Made by a program: the position numbers and the translations under genes. Positions 8,903 to 16,909 of a stretch of 53,725 bases of DNA are shown here, one piece after another (the first letter of the stretch is position 1; each line of letters begins with the position of its first letter). The DNA lies in contig JAFTFY010000034.1 of the NCBI GenBank assembly GCA_017458185.1, positions 1 to 53,725 of the forward strand. The letters are read 5' to 3'. The stretch comes from Neisseriaceae bacterium (lineage in GTDB: Bacteria > Pseudomonadota > Gammaproteobacteria > Burkholderiales > Neisseriaceae). The notes under the pieces are model-generated. The model searched no databases, had not been told where the DNA came from, and saw nothing but the letters and a program-made list of their open reading frames with translations.

Positions 8903-8934
8903 AAAAACCGCCCTAAATAAAGAGCGGTTTTTTT
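8903..8934. terminator. Bidirectional terminator between dnaN and hslV
   Basis: AAAAAACCGCcct and agaGCGGTTTTTTT form a hairpin flanked by an A-run and a T-run, so it can end transcripts from both sides. The genes on either side converge. An uptake sequence (8933-8947) overlaps the T-run. Confidence 0.8.
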
Positions 8935-8954
8935 CAGGCAGCCTGAAACTTATC

Positions 8955-9488
8955 TTACAACACTTCCACAATATGATTTTGGTTGGTATAAATACAAATG
9001 CTGCCTGCAATTTCCAGCGATTTTTTGACGATTGCGTCAGGCGGCAAGTCGGTATTTTCTTTTAGGGCAATGGCGGCGGACTGGGCGAAGGCACCGCCTG
9101 AACCGATTGCCGCAATGCCTTTTTCGGGTTCTAACACATCGCCGTTGCCCGTTAAAATCAGCGTATTGTTTTTGTCGGCAACAATCAACATCGCTTCCAA
9201 GCGGCGTAAGGCTCGGTCGGTTCGCCATTCTTTGGCTAATTCAATGGCGGCGGTCAATAATTTGCCTTGATGTTTTTGCAATTTGCCTTCAAAAAGTTCA
9301 ATTAAAGCAAAAGCGTCTGCCGTGCCGCCTGCAAAGCCTGCCAACACTTGATTTTGATACAATTTACGCACTTTGCGTGCTGTGCCTTTTACGACTGTGT
9401 TGCCGAGTGTTACTTGTCCGTCTCCGCCAATCGCCACTTGGTCATCTCGGCGAACGCAGACGATGGTTGTTCCGTCAAATTGTTGCAT
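8955..9488 (-). CDS. hslV: ATP-dependent protease proteolytic subunit HslV
   Basis: HslV (ClpQ) is the threonine peptidase of the HslUV protease, a bacterial proteasome relative. The 177-residue protein has a short N-terminal extension (MQQFDG) before TTIVCVRR; in the family this extension is removed so that Thr becomes the nucleophile. [34 protein letters not shown] and [12 protein letters not shown] are typical family blocks. A Shine-Dalgarno AGGAC precedes the ATG. The ATPase partner hslU, often next to hslV, is not adjacent here; zipA is divergent on the other side. Confidence 0.96.
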   Translation of the reverse strand: MQQFDGTTIVCVRRDDQVAIGGDGQVTLGNTVVKGTARKVRKLYQNQVLAGFAGGTADAFALIELFEGKLQKHQGKLLTAAIELAKEWRTDRALRRLEAMLIVADKNNTLILTGNGDVLEPEKGIAAIGSGGAFAQSAAIALKENTDLPPDAIVKKSLEIAGSICIYTNQNHIVEVL

Positions 9489-9634
9489 TTTTTGTCCTGA
9501 ATAAAAATGTGAATTGTTGCATAGATTAGGCTTTTTGCAAAATATTCAAGTTGCAGGCTGCCTGAAATATTCTGATAGATAAGAATGTTTGTTATAATCT
9601 GATTTTTTATATTCGTCTGAACGGAAATTTGGCT

Positions 9635-10834
9635 ATGTTGCAAACCATTATTATGATTTTAGTATTAGCGGCGGCTATTATCTTGCTGGTGTTGGCATTT
9701 AACGCCTATCAAGAAGCACAATATCGCAAGAAAATTCGCAAACAATTTGGTCATTCCGACCGTGATGCCCTGTTAGAAGAAAACGCCGTTTCCGTGCGAG
9801 ACGGTGAGACAGGCACACTGAACGCCTTTGCCCCCGTTGAAGATGACGAAGAGTTTGAAGTGCCTGTGGCAAAAGCGGATAAAAAGAAAAAAGCCGAAAA
9901 CTTGGACGATGTATTTGAATTTGCTGCCACAGATGACCCTGCCGAAAAAACAGAAACGGCAAGCGATACGCCTGCCGATAATACAGAAACCAAAGGCAAG
10001 TTATTGATTAAATTAGAAGATTTGAAAAACACCGAACTGTCTTGGTTTCACCCGTCTTTTGATTATATGGCGTATATTTCGCTGTATGAACCCAAAGAAC
10101 TCACCACACTGCCGTCTTTATCCGCAGGTTTGCACCGTTTTCGCATTGTTGGTTGCACAATGGACGGGCAATTTCAGCCTGCCGACCCTATTCCTGGTGT
10201 GTATTACCAAGCATTTGTGGTTGGCTTGCAAGCCATTAGCCGTGCGGGTTTAGCCGAACGCAATGAATTAGACAAATTTGGCGATAAAGTGAAAGATTTT
10301 GCCAAAAAAATGAACGGCGAAATTGAATTAGCGAATATCAGCAACTTCTTGCAAAACGCCCAACCTTTGGACGAATTGTGTGCCAGAGTGGATCAAATCA
10401 TTGCCATTCACTTGGTCGGACACGGCACGGTTACAGGCACCAGAATGCGTACCGCCTTGCAATCGCGTGGTTTTGAACTCTCGCATGACGGTGCGTTTTA
10501 TTACCCAAGTTCGGACGAACCTTTATTTTCGGCAGTGGATTTGGAAGGTCGTTCATTTACTTCCGAACAACTTTCTACCCAAGAATATCGTGGTTTCAGC
10601 ATTCTGTTTGATGTCGCCCATGTGCCACCTGGACGCAAAAACTTCGACAAATTTATGGATTTAACCGTACGATTAGCAGGCGATTTAAGCCTAAATTTGG
10701 TTGATGACCAGTTGCAATCACTCTCCCCACAATGGCTACGCGATGTCGGCGAATACATTGCCGAACGCCAAGAAGAAATGCAACAAGCAGGCTTAATACC
10801 TGGTGATGAATTAGCGAACCGTTTGTTTTCGTAA
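9635..10834 (+). CDS. zipA: Cell division protein ZipA (FtsZ-binding membrane anchor)
   Basis: This 399-residue protein starts with one membrane segment (MLQTIIMILVLAAAIILLVL). It continues with a basic stretch (YRKKIRKQFG), an acidic/Lys-rich linker (about 45-140) and a C-terminal domain of about 250 residues resembling the ZipA FtsZ-binding domain (e.g. FDVAHVPPGRKNFDKFMDLT, LDDQ-like NLVDDQLQSL, and IPGDELANRLFS at the end). ZipA tethers FtsZ to the inner membrane during division. ATG 9635 is chosen over a TTG six bases upstream because the hydrophobic segment begins right there. The ligA gene, which often follows zipA in this family, is absent; a terminator follows at 10853. Confidence 0.85.
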   Translation: MLQTIIMILVLAAAIILLVLAFNAYQEAQYRKKIRKQFGHSDRDALLEENAVSVRDGETGTLNAFAPVEDDEEFEVPVAKADKKKKAENLDDVFEFAATDDPAEKTETASDTPADNTETKGKLLIKLEDLKNTELSWFHPSFDYMAYISLYEPKELTTLPSLSAGLHRFRIVGCTMDGQFQPADPIPGVYYQAFVVGLQAISRAGLAERNELDKFGDKVKDFAKKMNGEIELANISNFLQNAQPLDELCARVDQIIAIHLVGHGTVTGTRMRTALQSRGFELSHDGAFYYPSSDEPLFSAVDLEGRSFTSEQLSTQEYRGFSILFDVAHVPPGRKNFDKFMDLTVRLAGDLSLNLVDDQLQSLSPQWLRDVGEYIAERQEEMQQAGLIPGDELANRLFS

Positions 10835-10852
10835 GTAATTGTTATTGTAGAA

Positions 10853-10884
10853 AATACCGTTATCAGCCGATAGCGGTATTTTTT
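10853..10884 (+). terminator. Intrinsic terminator after zipA
   Basis: AATACCG and CGGTATT arms enclose a short loop and are followed by a T-run, about 20 bases past the zipA stop. Confidence 0.8.
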
Positions 10885-10948
10885 AGGGAAATATATTTTT
10901 AACTTCACTTCGTTTGCCTACCGCTGTTTCAGGCAGCCTGAAACCGAA

Positions 10949-10969
10949 ATTTGCTGTAAAGCGACTATA
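10949..10969 (+). repeat. Solo right arm of a Correia-like element
   Basis: AATTTGCTGTAAAGCGACTATA-like sequence matches the right end of element A (TTTTGCTGTGAACCGACTATA), without a core or left arm. It lies just before the antitoxin stop codon, next to an uptake sequence (10928-10942). It is probably a decayed relic. Confidence 0.5.
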
Positions 10970-10972
10970 AAT

Positions 10973-11260
10973 TTACGCCAAGCGAATTTCTAATTTTTTG
11001 CCTACGGCTTGTGCGTATTTTTGCAAAGTTAAAATAGTCGGCGAATGTTTGCCGTTTAACATGGCACTTTCTAAACGAGCCACAGCCGCCGTTTTTGTTC
11101 CCATTTTTTCTGCCACTGCGGTTTGCGTCATTCCTGCCGCTTTGCGTGCTGCCAAAAACTGGTCAAGCAAAGCAAACTCTTCTTGATTTAATCGTTCGTA
11201 TTCTTGACGAACTTCATCATCGGCAAGCATTTTTTTCTTTAATTCTTCGTGCGTAAGCAT
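10973..11260 (-). CDS. higA: HigA-type antitoxin (XRE/HTH)
   Basis: This 95-residue protein has a helix-turn-helix of the Cro/C1 type at about 38-85 (AGMTQTAVAEKMGTKTAAVA, then a recognition helix). In HigBA systems such an antitoxin binds the toxin and represses the operon. Its start overlaps the end of the toxin gene by 44 bases, and the toxin-first order is the HigBA arrangement. A Shine-Dalgarno AAGGAAG lies before the ATG, inside the toxin gene. The name is by family resemblance; the exact subtype is not certain. Confidence 0.82.
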   Translation of the reverse strand: MLTHEELKKKMLADDEVRQEYERLNQEEFALLDQFLAARKAAGMTQTAVAEKMGTKTAAVARLESAMLNGKHSPTILTLQKYAQAVGKKLEIRLA

Positions 11261-11579
11261 TTTGAACTTCCTTTAATCTTTTTCGTGCAATAGCCAAATC
11301 TTTTTTTGGCGTTTTTTGCGTTTTTTTGATAAACGAATGTAGCATTGTAATTTCACGGTGAATAACAGTGCAGTACATAACCCTTGCGATACCGTCCGCA
11401 GATTTTAAGCGTAATTCAAACAGTCCGCCTGATAGTGCTTTTGTATGTGGCATACCTAAATCACTACCGTATTTTTCCATTCTATCGGTTAATGCAAGAT
11501 ATTTTGCCTGAAATGCAGACGGTAAATTTAAAATTTCTTGCTGAACGCTATCGTTGTAATAAGTAATTTTGTATTCCAT
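11217..11579 (-). CDS. higB: HigB/RelE-type toxin (Gp49-like)
   Basis: This 120-residue basic protein carries the RelE-superfamily pattern of phage Gp49-like/HigB toxins. LPSAFQAKYLALTDRM is followed by HTKALSGGLFELRLKSADGIARVMYC, with the typical 'GLxELR...R.xY' core, then HSFIKKTQKTPKKDLAIARKR near the end. Such toxins are mRNA endonucleases acting at the ribosome. It precedes the antitoxin gene and overlaps it by 44 bases. The AT-rich stretch upstream (11580-11630) contains the likely promoter. Confidence 0.82.
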   Translation of the reverse strand: MEYKITYYNDSVQQEILNLPSAFQAKYLALTDRMEKYGSDLGMPHTKALSGGLFELRLKSADGIARVMYCTVIHREITMLHSFIKKTQKTPKKDLAIARKRLKEVQNAYARRIKEKNACR

Positions 11580-11719
11580 AATGTATAAATTATAACATAT
11601 TTGTTAATTTTAGTCATACTAAATCAACGACAATGCAAAAACCATTTCAGGCAGCCTGAACAGTAGAATAATTTATGTTAATATAAAGACGCAACTGCAT
11701 TTTAATTCAGGAAAAGCCG

Positions 11720-11899
11720 ATGAACACCGCAGTTAAAATTCCGCAAGGTTTAGCCACTTCTGATATGGTTCGAGAAGCCATGCTTGCCGAGCAAAAATGG
11801 CAACAAACGGGCTTACACATTACGCTGTCTGAATTGCAATAATGGAAAGAACAACTTAAAATCAATTTACAAATGCCTATGCCTAAACCGCATTGTTAA
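11720..11899 (+). pseudogene. Small putative antitoxin-like gene with an in-frame stop
   Basis: An ATG at 11720 opens MNTAVKIPQGLATSDMVREA... for 40 residues and ends at TAA 11840-11842. The same frame continues as WKEQLKINLQMPMPKPHC to TAA 11897. The two parts read together like one small conserved protein of about 59 residues, of the kind that partners toxins in Neisseriaceae (from memory, not verified). An upstream uptake sequence (11646) and the sequence AGGAAAAGCCG before the ATG suggest a real gene. No toxin is adjacent. Confidence 0.55.
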
Positions 11900-11931
11900 A
11901 CTTTTTTCAGGCAGCCTGAAACTGAATAAAC

Positions 11932-13248
11932 ATGAATACCGAAAACACCCCTTTAAGCGTCTCTCAACTCAATAGCCATGCTCGATTTTTATTAGAAGAA
12001 AAAATCGGCAGTGTGTGGGTGTCGGGTGAGATTTCGGGCTGGAAACCGTCTGCGTCTGGGCATTGTTATTTTTCCTTAAAAGACAACGCCGCACAGGTGC
12101 GTTGTGCCTTGTTTAAGGGTGCGGCAAGCCGTTTGGACTTTGCCCCCAAAGACGGGGACGCAGTTGAATTATTTGGCAAGGTTACGGTGTATGAAGCAGG
12201 CGGTTCATATCAAATTATTGTGCAGGAAATGCGTCCCACAGGGGCAGGTCGTTTATACGCCGCCTTTGAAGCCCTGAAAAAACGCTTGTCTGCCGAAGGC
12301 TTGTTTGACACGCAGAAAAAACGCCCCATTCCCACAATGCCGCAAAAAATCGGCATTATCACGAGCCCTGCGGCGGCGGCGTTACGCGATGTGGTAACCA
12401 CACTACGCCGCCGTATGCCTTTGATTGAATTGATTATTTATCCCACAGCGGTGCAGGGCAAAGGCAGTGAAAACGAAATCGCCGCCGCCATTCGCGTGGC
12501 AAATGAACGAGCCGAAGTGGATACGCTGATTGTGTGTCGTGGCGGCGGCAGTATTGAAGATTTGTGGGCGTTTAACGAAGAAATCACCGTGCGTGCAGTG
12601 GCTAATTCGGCGTTGCCGATTGTCAGCGGCGTGGGGCATGAAACCGATTTTACCCTGTGCGATTTTGCCGCCGATATGCGAGCCGCCACACCGACTGCGG
12701 CGGCGGAATTATGCTCCCCAGATAAAGAAGAATTATTATTAAAATTCAATAAATTAGATGAAATAATGCGGCACAATATACACCGCCGTTATTATGACGC
12801 GGCTCAATATTTAGACCGATTAGACAACGCTTTACTGTCGCCACAAAATTTATTAGAGCGACAACAAAAACGCCTGTCCGACTGCGTTGTGCAACTTTCA
12901 GCCAGCATACGCCAACGCCAAACAGCGGCACAAACCGCCGTTACCCATCATGATGAAGTGCTTGCCTTTTTGCGTCCCAACCTTTCAGGCTGCCTGAAAA
13001 AAGTAGATGATATGCAAATGGTATTTCGTCAATCTATGGATAATAAAATCAAAGACTTGCGTCAAACATTAGACAATAAAGAACAACTTTTAAACGCCGT
13101 TTCACCACAAACCATTTTGCAAAGGGGTTTTAGCGTGGTGCTGAATAATCAAGGTAAGGCGGTTGTTTCCGCCCAAGATTTAGCCGATAAAGAAACGATT
13201 AACATTCGCTTTGCGAAAGGAGAAACAAGAGCGGTAGTGCAGAAATAA
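11932..13248 (+). CDS. xseA: Exodeoxyribonuclease VII large subunit
   Basis: XseA forms exonuclease VII with XseB and degrades single-stranded DNA. The 438-residue protein has an N-terminal OB-fold (LSVSQLNSHARFLLEEKIGS, VWVSGEISGWK, GHCYFSLKD), then the catalytic domain with PQKIGIITSPAAAALRD, YPTAVQGKGSE, LIVCRGGGSIEDLWAFNEE and SGVGHETDFTLCDFAADMRA, then a coiled-coil C-terminal part. The length is normal. The stop TAA is followed immediately by the heptad repeat of compound element R2. An uptake sequence within the gene (12984) encodes SGCLK. xseB is not in the window. Confidence 0.97.
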   Translation: MNTENTPLSVSQLNSHARFLLEEKIGSVWVSGEISGWKPSASGHCYFSLKDNAAQVRCALFKGAASRLDFAPKDGDAVELFGKVTVYEAGGSYQIIVQEMRPTGAGRLYAAFEALKKRLSAEGLFDTQKKRPIPTMPQKIGIITSPAAAALRDVVTTLRRRMPLIELIIYPTAVQGKGSENEIAAAIRVANERAEVDTLIVCRGGGSIEDLWAFNEEITVRAVANSALPIVSGVGHETDFTLCDFAADMRAATPTAAAELCSPDKEELLLKFNKLDEIMRHNIHRRYYDAAQYLDRLDNALLSPQNLLERQQKRLSDCVVQLSASIRQRQTAAQTAVTHHDEVLAFLRPNLSGCLKKVDDMQMVFRQSMDNKIKDLRQTLDNKEQLLNAVSPQTILQRGFSVVLNNQGKAVVSAQDLADKETINIRFAKGETRAVVQK

Positions 13249-13431
13249 TGAGCAATGAGTAATTAGCAATGAGTAATTAGCAATGAGTAATTATTTAGTT
13301 TTGCCTGTCGGCAAAACGGATTAGTTTGAGATAACGCTTCGATTTTATTTCAGGCAGCCTGAAAGAATAATCGAAGCGTTATCTAAAACTAAATAATTAC
13401 TCATTGCTCATTGCTAACTGCTCATTGCTTA
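13246..13431. repeat. Compound uptake-sequence repeat, full inverted copy R2
   Basis: A long inverted repeat lies between the stop codons of convergent xseA and trpG/pabA. From each outer end inwards: heptads (TGAGCAA, TGAGTAA, TTAGCAA types); on the left a hairpin TTTTGCCTGTCGGCAAAAC; then a motif like GATAACGCTTCGATTTTATT; with an uptake sequence at 13349-13363 in the centre and the reversed motifs on the right. The heptads begin right at the xseA stop codon and end right at the trpG/pabA stop codon. Confidence 0.8.
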
Positions 13432-14001
13432 TTAACGAAACTCTTGCAAAAAATTTTCAAACATTTTCATACCATATTCGGTAAGCAAGGCTTCGGGGTG
13501 AAATTGCACGCCTTCAATCGGCAAATTTTGATGACGCACGCCCATAATTTCGCCGTCTGCCGTTTCGGCAGTAATCAGCAAACATTCAGGCAGCGTTTCT
13601 CGTTCAATCGCCAAACTGTGGTAACGCACGCAATTTACTGGATTAGGTAAGTCTTTGAATACACCGATATTTTTGTGCATAACAGGCGAAATTTTGCCGT
13701 GCATTAGGCGTTTGGCACGCACCACTTTGCCGCCAAACACCGCACCGATGGTTTGATGCCCCAAACACACGCCCAAAATCGGCACTTTGCCCGCAAAGCG
13801 TTCAACCGCCTGCATAGAAATGCCTGCTTCAAACGGCGTGCAAGGGCCAGGACCGATAACAAGATATTGCGGTTTCAGTTGGGCAATTTTGTCGCAGTCA
13901 ATTTCGTCATTGCGATAAACCGCTACTTCCTGCCCCAACTGCCCTAAATACTGCACAATGTTGTAGGTAAAACTGTCGTAATTGTCGATAAAAAGTAACA
14001 T
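13432..14001 (-). CDS. trpG: Anthranilate/aminodeoxychorismate synthase glutaminase subunit
   Basis: This 189-residue class I glutamine amidotransferase starts [20 protein letters not shown], the classic TrpG/PabA start. The catalytic Cys is in LGVCLGHQ, with His and Glu in [10 protein letters not shown]. It supplies ammonia to TrpE (tryptophan) or PabB (folate). The sequence alone does not tell TrpG from PabA, and neither trpE nor pabB is adjacent; one subunit may serve both. An uptake sequence (14022) lies just upstream of the start. Confidence 0.9.
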   Translation of the reverse strand: MLLFIDNYDSFTYNIVQYLGQLGQEVAVYRNDEIDCDKIAQLKPQYLVIGPGPCTPFEAGISMQAVERFAGKVPILGVCLGHQTIGAVFGGKVVRAKRLMHGKISPVMHKNIGVFKDLPNPVNCVRYHSLAIERETLPECLLITAETADGEIMGVRHQNLPIEGVQFHPEALLTEYGMKMFENFLQEFR

Positions 14002-14077
14002 TTTATAAGTCCTATTTTGTTTTCAGGCTGCCTGAAACACCTTTCACAAGGGAATGTTTAAAAATTAAAAATTCGCG

Positions 14078-14349
14078 TGTCATTGCGAGATTTTTCCGTA
14101 GGAAAAATCGTGGCAATCCAGTTTAAGCCGATAGGCTTAAACAAACGCCGATAGGCGTTTTTAACGACACTGCAAAAAGCCATTTAGGTTACCTAATTAT
14201 TATAAGAACAGTGCGTTACAACGCCTGCGGCGTTGGCAAAAAAATCTTGCGATTTGACTTCGAGATTACCACGCTTGCCTTTGTTGGCTTGCAACAACAT
14301 ATCTGTAGGCAATAAGTTGCCAACGGCTAACAGTCGTCTCGCAATGACA
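14078..14349. repeat. CATTGCGAG inverted-repeat element (about 270 bp)
   Basis: TGTCATTGCGAG at 14078-14089 is matched by CTCGCAATGACA at 14338-14349. Inside are several small hairpins (ATTTTTCCGTAGGAAAAAT, TTTAAGCCGATAGGCTTAAA, AACGCCGATAGGCGTT) and a GTGGCAATCCAG motif with a reversed counterpart. It fills most of the 447-base gap before apt. Related elements are at 20264-20675 and 50786-50828. No gene is seen here. Confidence 0.65.
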
Positions 14350-14448
14350 CTGTTTTTTTCAGGCTGCCTGAACGCCTTTTGCAAACGAAATATTGTACAA
14401 ACTTTTCTACCTGATTTACAATCTTATTTTTCAATAAGGAACGCCCAA

Positions 14449-14994
14449 ATGACCGCCGCCGAAATAATTCATCATGCCATTCGCAAAATTCCCGATTATC
14501 CGCAACAAGGCATTTTATTTTACGACATCACCACGGTGTTGAATAATCCGCAAGCCTTTCGTTTGGCGGTTGATTTAATTGCTGATTATGCCAACACACA
14601 CCATATAGACTGCGTGGCAGGTTTGGAAGCAAGAGGGTTTATTTTGGGCTCGGCAGTGGCGTATCGCTTGAATGTGGGCTTTGTGCCGATTCGCAAAAAA
14701 GGCAAATTGCCAAGTGCTGTGTTTTGCGAAGATTACGCTTTGGAATACGGCAACGCCTGCGTGGAAATTCATCAAGACGCATTGGGTTCTTGCAAACGGG
14801 TGTTGCTGTGCGATGATTTAATCGCCACAGGCGGCACGATGTTAGCAGGGGCAGAATTACTACGCCGTGCAGGTGCCAACACAATCCACACCGCCGCCGT
14901 AATTGAATTTAGCGATATGGACGGCGGCAAAAAAATCCGTGAAGCAGGCTTGCCGCTGTTTTCGATATTGCAAGCAGACGGGTCTATGCAATGA
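14449..14994 (+). CDS. apt: Adenine phosphoribosyltransferase
   Basis: Apt salvages adenine to AMP using PRPP. The 181-residue protein has FYDITTVLNNPQAFR, GLEARGFILGSAVAYRL, VPIRKKGKLP and the PRPP-binding motif VLLCDDLIATGGTMLAGAEL, all typical of Apt. ATG 14449 is chosen because AAGGA lies at 14436-14440 and the protein then begins MTAAEIIHHAIRKIPDYP like known Apt; the frame is open further upstream into repeat DNA. The stop codon TGA is the first base triplet of a heptad repeat (R3), so the repeat supplies or abuts the stop. Confidence 0.96.
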   Translation: MTAAEIIHHAIRKIPDYPQQGILFYDITTVLNNPQAFRLAVDLIADYANTHHIDCVAGLEARGFILGSAVAYRLNVGFVPIRKKGKLPSAVFCEDYALEYGNACVEIHQDALGSCKRVLLCDDLIATGGTMLAGAELLRRAGANTIHTAAVIEFSDMDGGKKIREAGLPLFSILQADGSMQ

Positions 14995-15078
14995 GCAATT
15001 AAGTTATGTCCTGCCTTATCAGGCAGGACGGATTTTTGATTAGATAATGCTTCGATATTATTTTTCAGGCAGCCTGAA
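14990..15078 (+). repeat. Compound uptake-sequence repeat, half copy R3
   Basis: Starts at the apt stop codon with CAATGAGCAATTAAG, then the hairpin GTCCTGCCTTATCAGGCAGGAC, the motif TTAGATAATGCTTCGATATT and the uptake sequence at 15064-15078. Same order and direction as R1. Confidence 0.7.
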
Positions 15079-15185
15079 AATTGATGAGTTTTTTATAAAG
15101 CAAAACAACAAATAAATTTTACAGATGAAATCCAATCAAAAAAGCGATAAAATGCACGGTTTATCGATTAAAAAGGTTTTTTAAA

Positions 15186-16704
15186 ATGCAACTCCTCCCC
15201 CCCCCGCAAATATAAAACGGCTGTTTCATTAGTCTCCGCCACTCTTGTGGCTTTATCTCTCACTGCTTGTGCGGATATGAATTTAGCCAATGTTTCGCAT
15301 AAATTAGGGAACTTAACTGCCAAGTCGGCGTTTTCTGAACCTACTGCTAAACCGATTGAATTAGACGAAGAACAACAAGCACTCAAACAAAAATTAGAGC
15401 CGCTTGTACCTGAACTCATCAAGATGGCACAGGGCAATCCACGAGTGTCTGTGGAATATTTTCAAAGAAATATAACAACTTGTCTTAATCCTAAATATCC
15501 ACTTGACTTACAATATGATTGTCATCATGTCCGAATGATGGTCATCAATGTGGTCTATGAAACACATAAAAACAAAATACCACTTTCTAAAAAAGATAAA
15601 ACACAAATTCAAAATACCAAAAAACATAATGACAGTTGGATAAATGATATGCAATTAACAGGTATTTTGACGCATCGTTTAGATTTGTATCAAAAATATA
15701 TTGCGGACTGGGATATATACCAAAGTTATTACTTTATATCACAAGCTCAAACAAAAGAAGAGATAGACGCAACATATAAAGATTTTCGTATCTTATCTGG
15801 CATATTGTTTGCAGATGAGCCACAAGAAAATGAAACCAAACAACTTGTCTTTTCTGAATTACAACAACGATGCCAACGATATATCAGTGGTAATCAAGCG
15901 GATACAAGCAAATCGTTTATTGCTAATATGGTTGGTCAAGGCTTTGAGTCCGACTGTGTTGTGTTAGGTTTCAATAAAACAGAAGTATCTGAAACCACGC
16001 AAGCATATCAAAAATTCAAAAAGGGCATTCAAGAAAATAATCATATACCCGCCAATGCCGTTGCACAAAATCAGTGTTTATCTATGTCCCATACCGAAGT
16101 GTTAAAATCGGTGAATGCTCGTAAATTAGCAGAATATGGTTCATTATTAGGTGCAATGAGTATATTCGCTCCTTTTGGTGCGAATATGAGTCAAGAAGCG
16201 GCAACTGCAACACCGCGTTCTCCTGCAGAAATCAGAAGTATGTGTCAAAATTTATGTTTGCAAAAGAAAGGTAAAGCCTGTTCGCACATTGGTGTTGCGT
16301 ATGAAAGCGAAGAAAATATGCAACAAGCCGAAAAATATTTCAAACAAGGTTGCGATTATGGTGATAGTAATGCCTGCTTTAAAATGGAACCGTATTACTA
16401 TAAAGAAGTTACAGGCATGCAAATGACAAAACCCTCATCGCAAACTTGCCTTTACGAAAATGGAATGAAAATAAGTTGCGAAGATAATGCAGGTTTATTT
16501 CCAATCACCACAGGTAAAACAGGAGCGGTGAAAACGCTGATTAAAGGACGCAAACCCAATAAACAAATGGCGTTACGGTATCGCCAAAAAGGATTGGCTT
16601 TATTGCAAAAAAATTGTCAAAAAGGCAACAGCACGGCTTGTCGTCAATATAAAAAATGGGCAAACGGCTCAAATTTAGGTGATATTACTTGGGAATTAGA
16701 TTAA
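15186..16704 (+). CDS. Sel1-repeat lipoprotein, out of frame at a C9 tract (probable phase-variable OFF)
   Basis: ATG 15186 (with AAAAGG upstream) reads MQLLPPP, then meets TAA at 15213 because of nine C at 15197-15205. With eight C (or any change that moves the frame by the same amount) it would read MQLLPPRKYKTAVSLVSATL, VALSLTAC and onward without a stop to 16704. That gives a lipoprotein signal peptide with lipobox LTAC. The mature part of about 480 residues is mostly helical and has Cys-bearing Sel1/TPR-like repeats near the C-terminus (ACSHIGVAYES...YFKQGCDYGDSNACFKM; LLQKNCQKGNSTACRQYKK). Sel1 repeats mediate protein contacts. It is probably a surface or periplasmic lipoprotein switched by slipped-strand errors in the tract. 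A sequencing error in the tract is the main alternative. Confidence 0.75.
15197..15205 (+). repeat. Homopolymeric C9 tract in the lipoprotein signal sequence
   Basis: Nine consecutive C four codons after the ATG. Such tracts near gene starts are the standard phase-variation switches of Neisseriaceae. The present length puts the downstream frame OFF. Confidence 0.85.
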
Positions 16705-16716
16705 ATTGTTTATCAA

Positions 16717-16845
16717 AAACTCCTGCAAAACCTAATTTTTCACATTCGTTATTACTCACCGTCAGCGAAGAAACTTTATAAAACAAAGAATTATATTCTT
16801 CGTATTCCTACGAAAAGTTCAGAATGACGAGTTTTGCAGGAGTTT
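16717..16845. repeat. 129-bp element with 15-bp perfect inverted ends
   Basis: AAACTCCTGCAAAAC (16717-16731) is the exact reverse complement of GTTTTGCAGGAGTTT (16831-16845). The interior contains TTCTTCGTATTCCTACGAA and a TTCAGAATGACG motif and has no reading frame of note. It lies between the convergent lipoprotein gene and ilvD. No other copy is seen in this window. Confidence 0.55.
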
Positions 16846-16873
16846 CTATCAATATCTTTCAGGCTGCCTGAAA

Positions 16874-16909
16874 AAAATAAGGTAGGTTTTTTAACCTACC
16901 TTATTTTTT
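16874..16909. terminator. Strong bidirectional terminator at the ilvD stop
   Basis: AAATAAGGTAGGTT and AACCTACCTTATTT form a long perfect stem with A-run and T-run flanks. The ilvD stop codon (16908-16910) lies in the flank, so the hairpin sits immediately beyond the gene. Confidence 0.85.

Noticed and set aside
12210..12776. Antisense frames within xseA
   Set aside because: The strand with complete XseA motifs is clear; the others have no start context and overlap fully.
14233..14448. Extended N-terminus for apt
   Set aside because: The open frame upstream is made of CATTGCGAG repeat DNA; the conserved Apt start and ribosome site fix the start at 14449.
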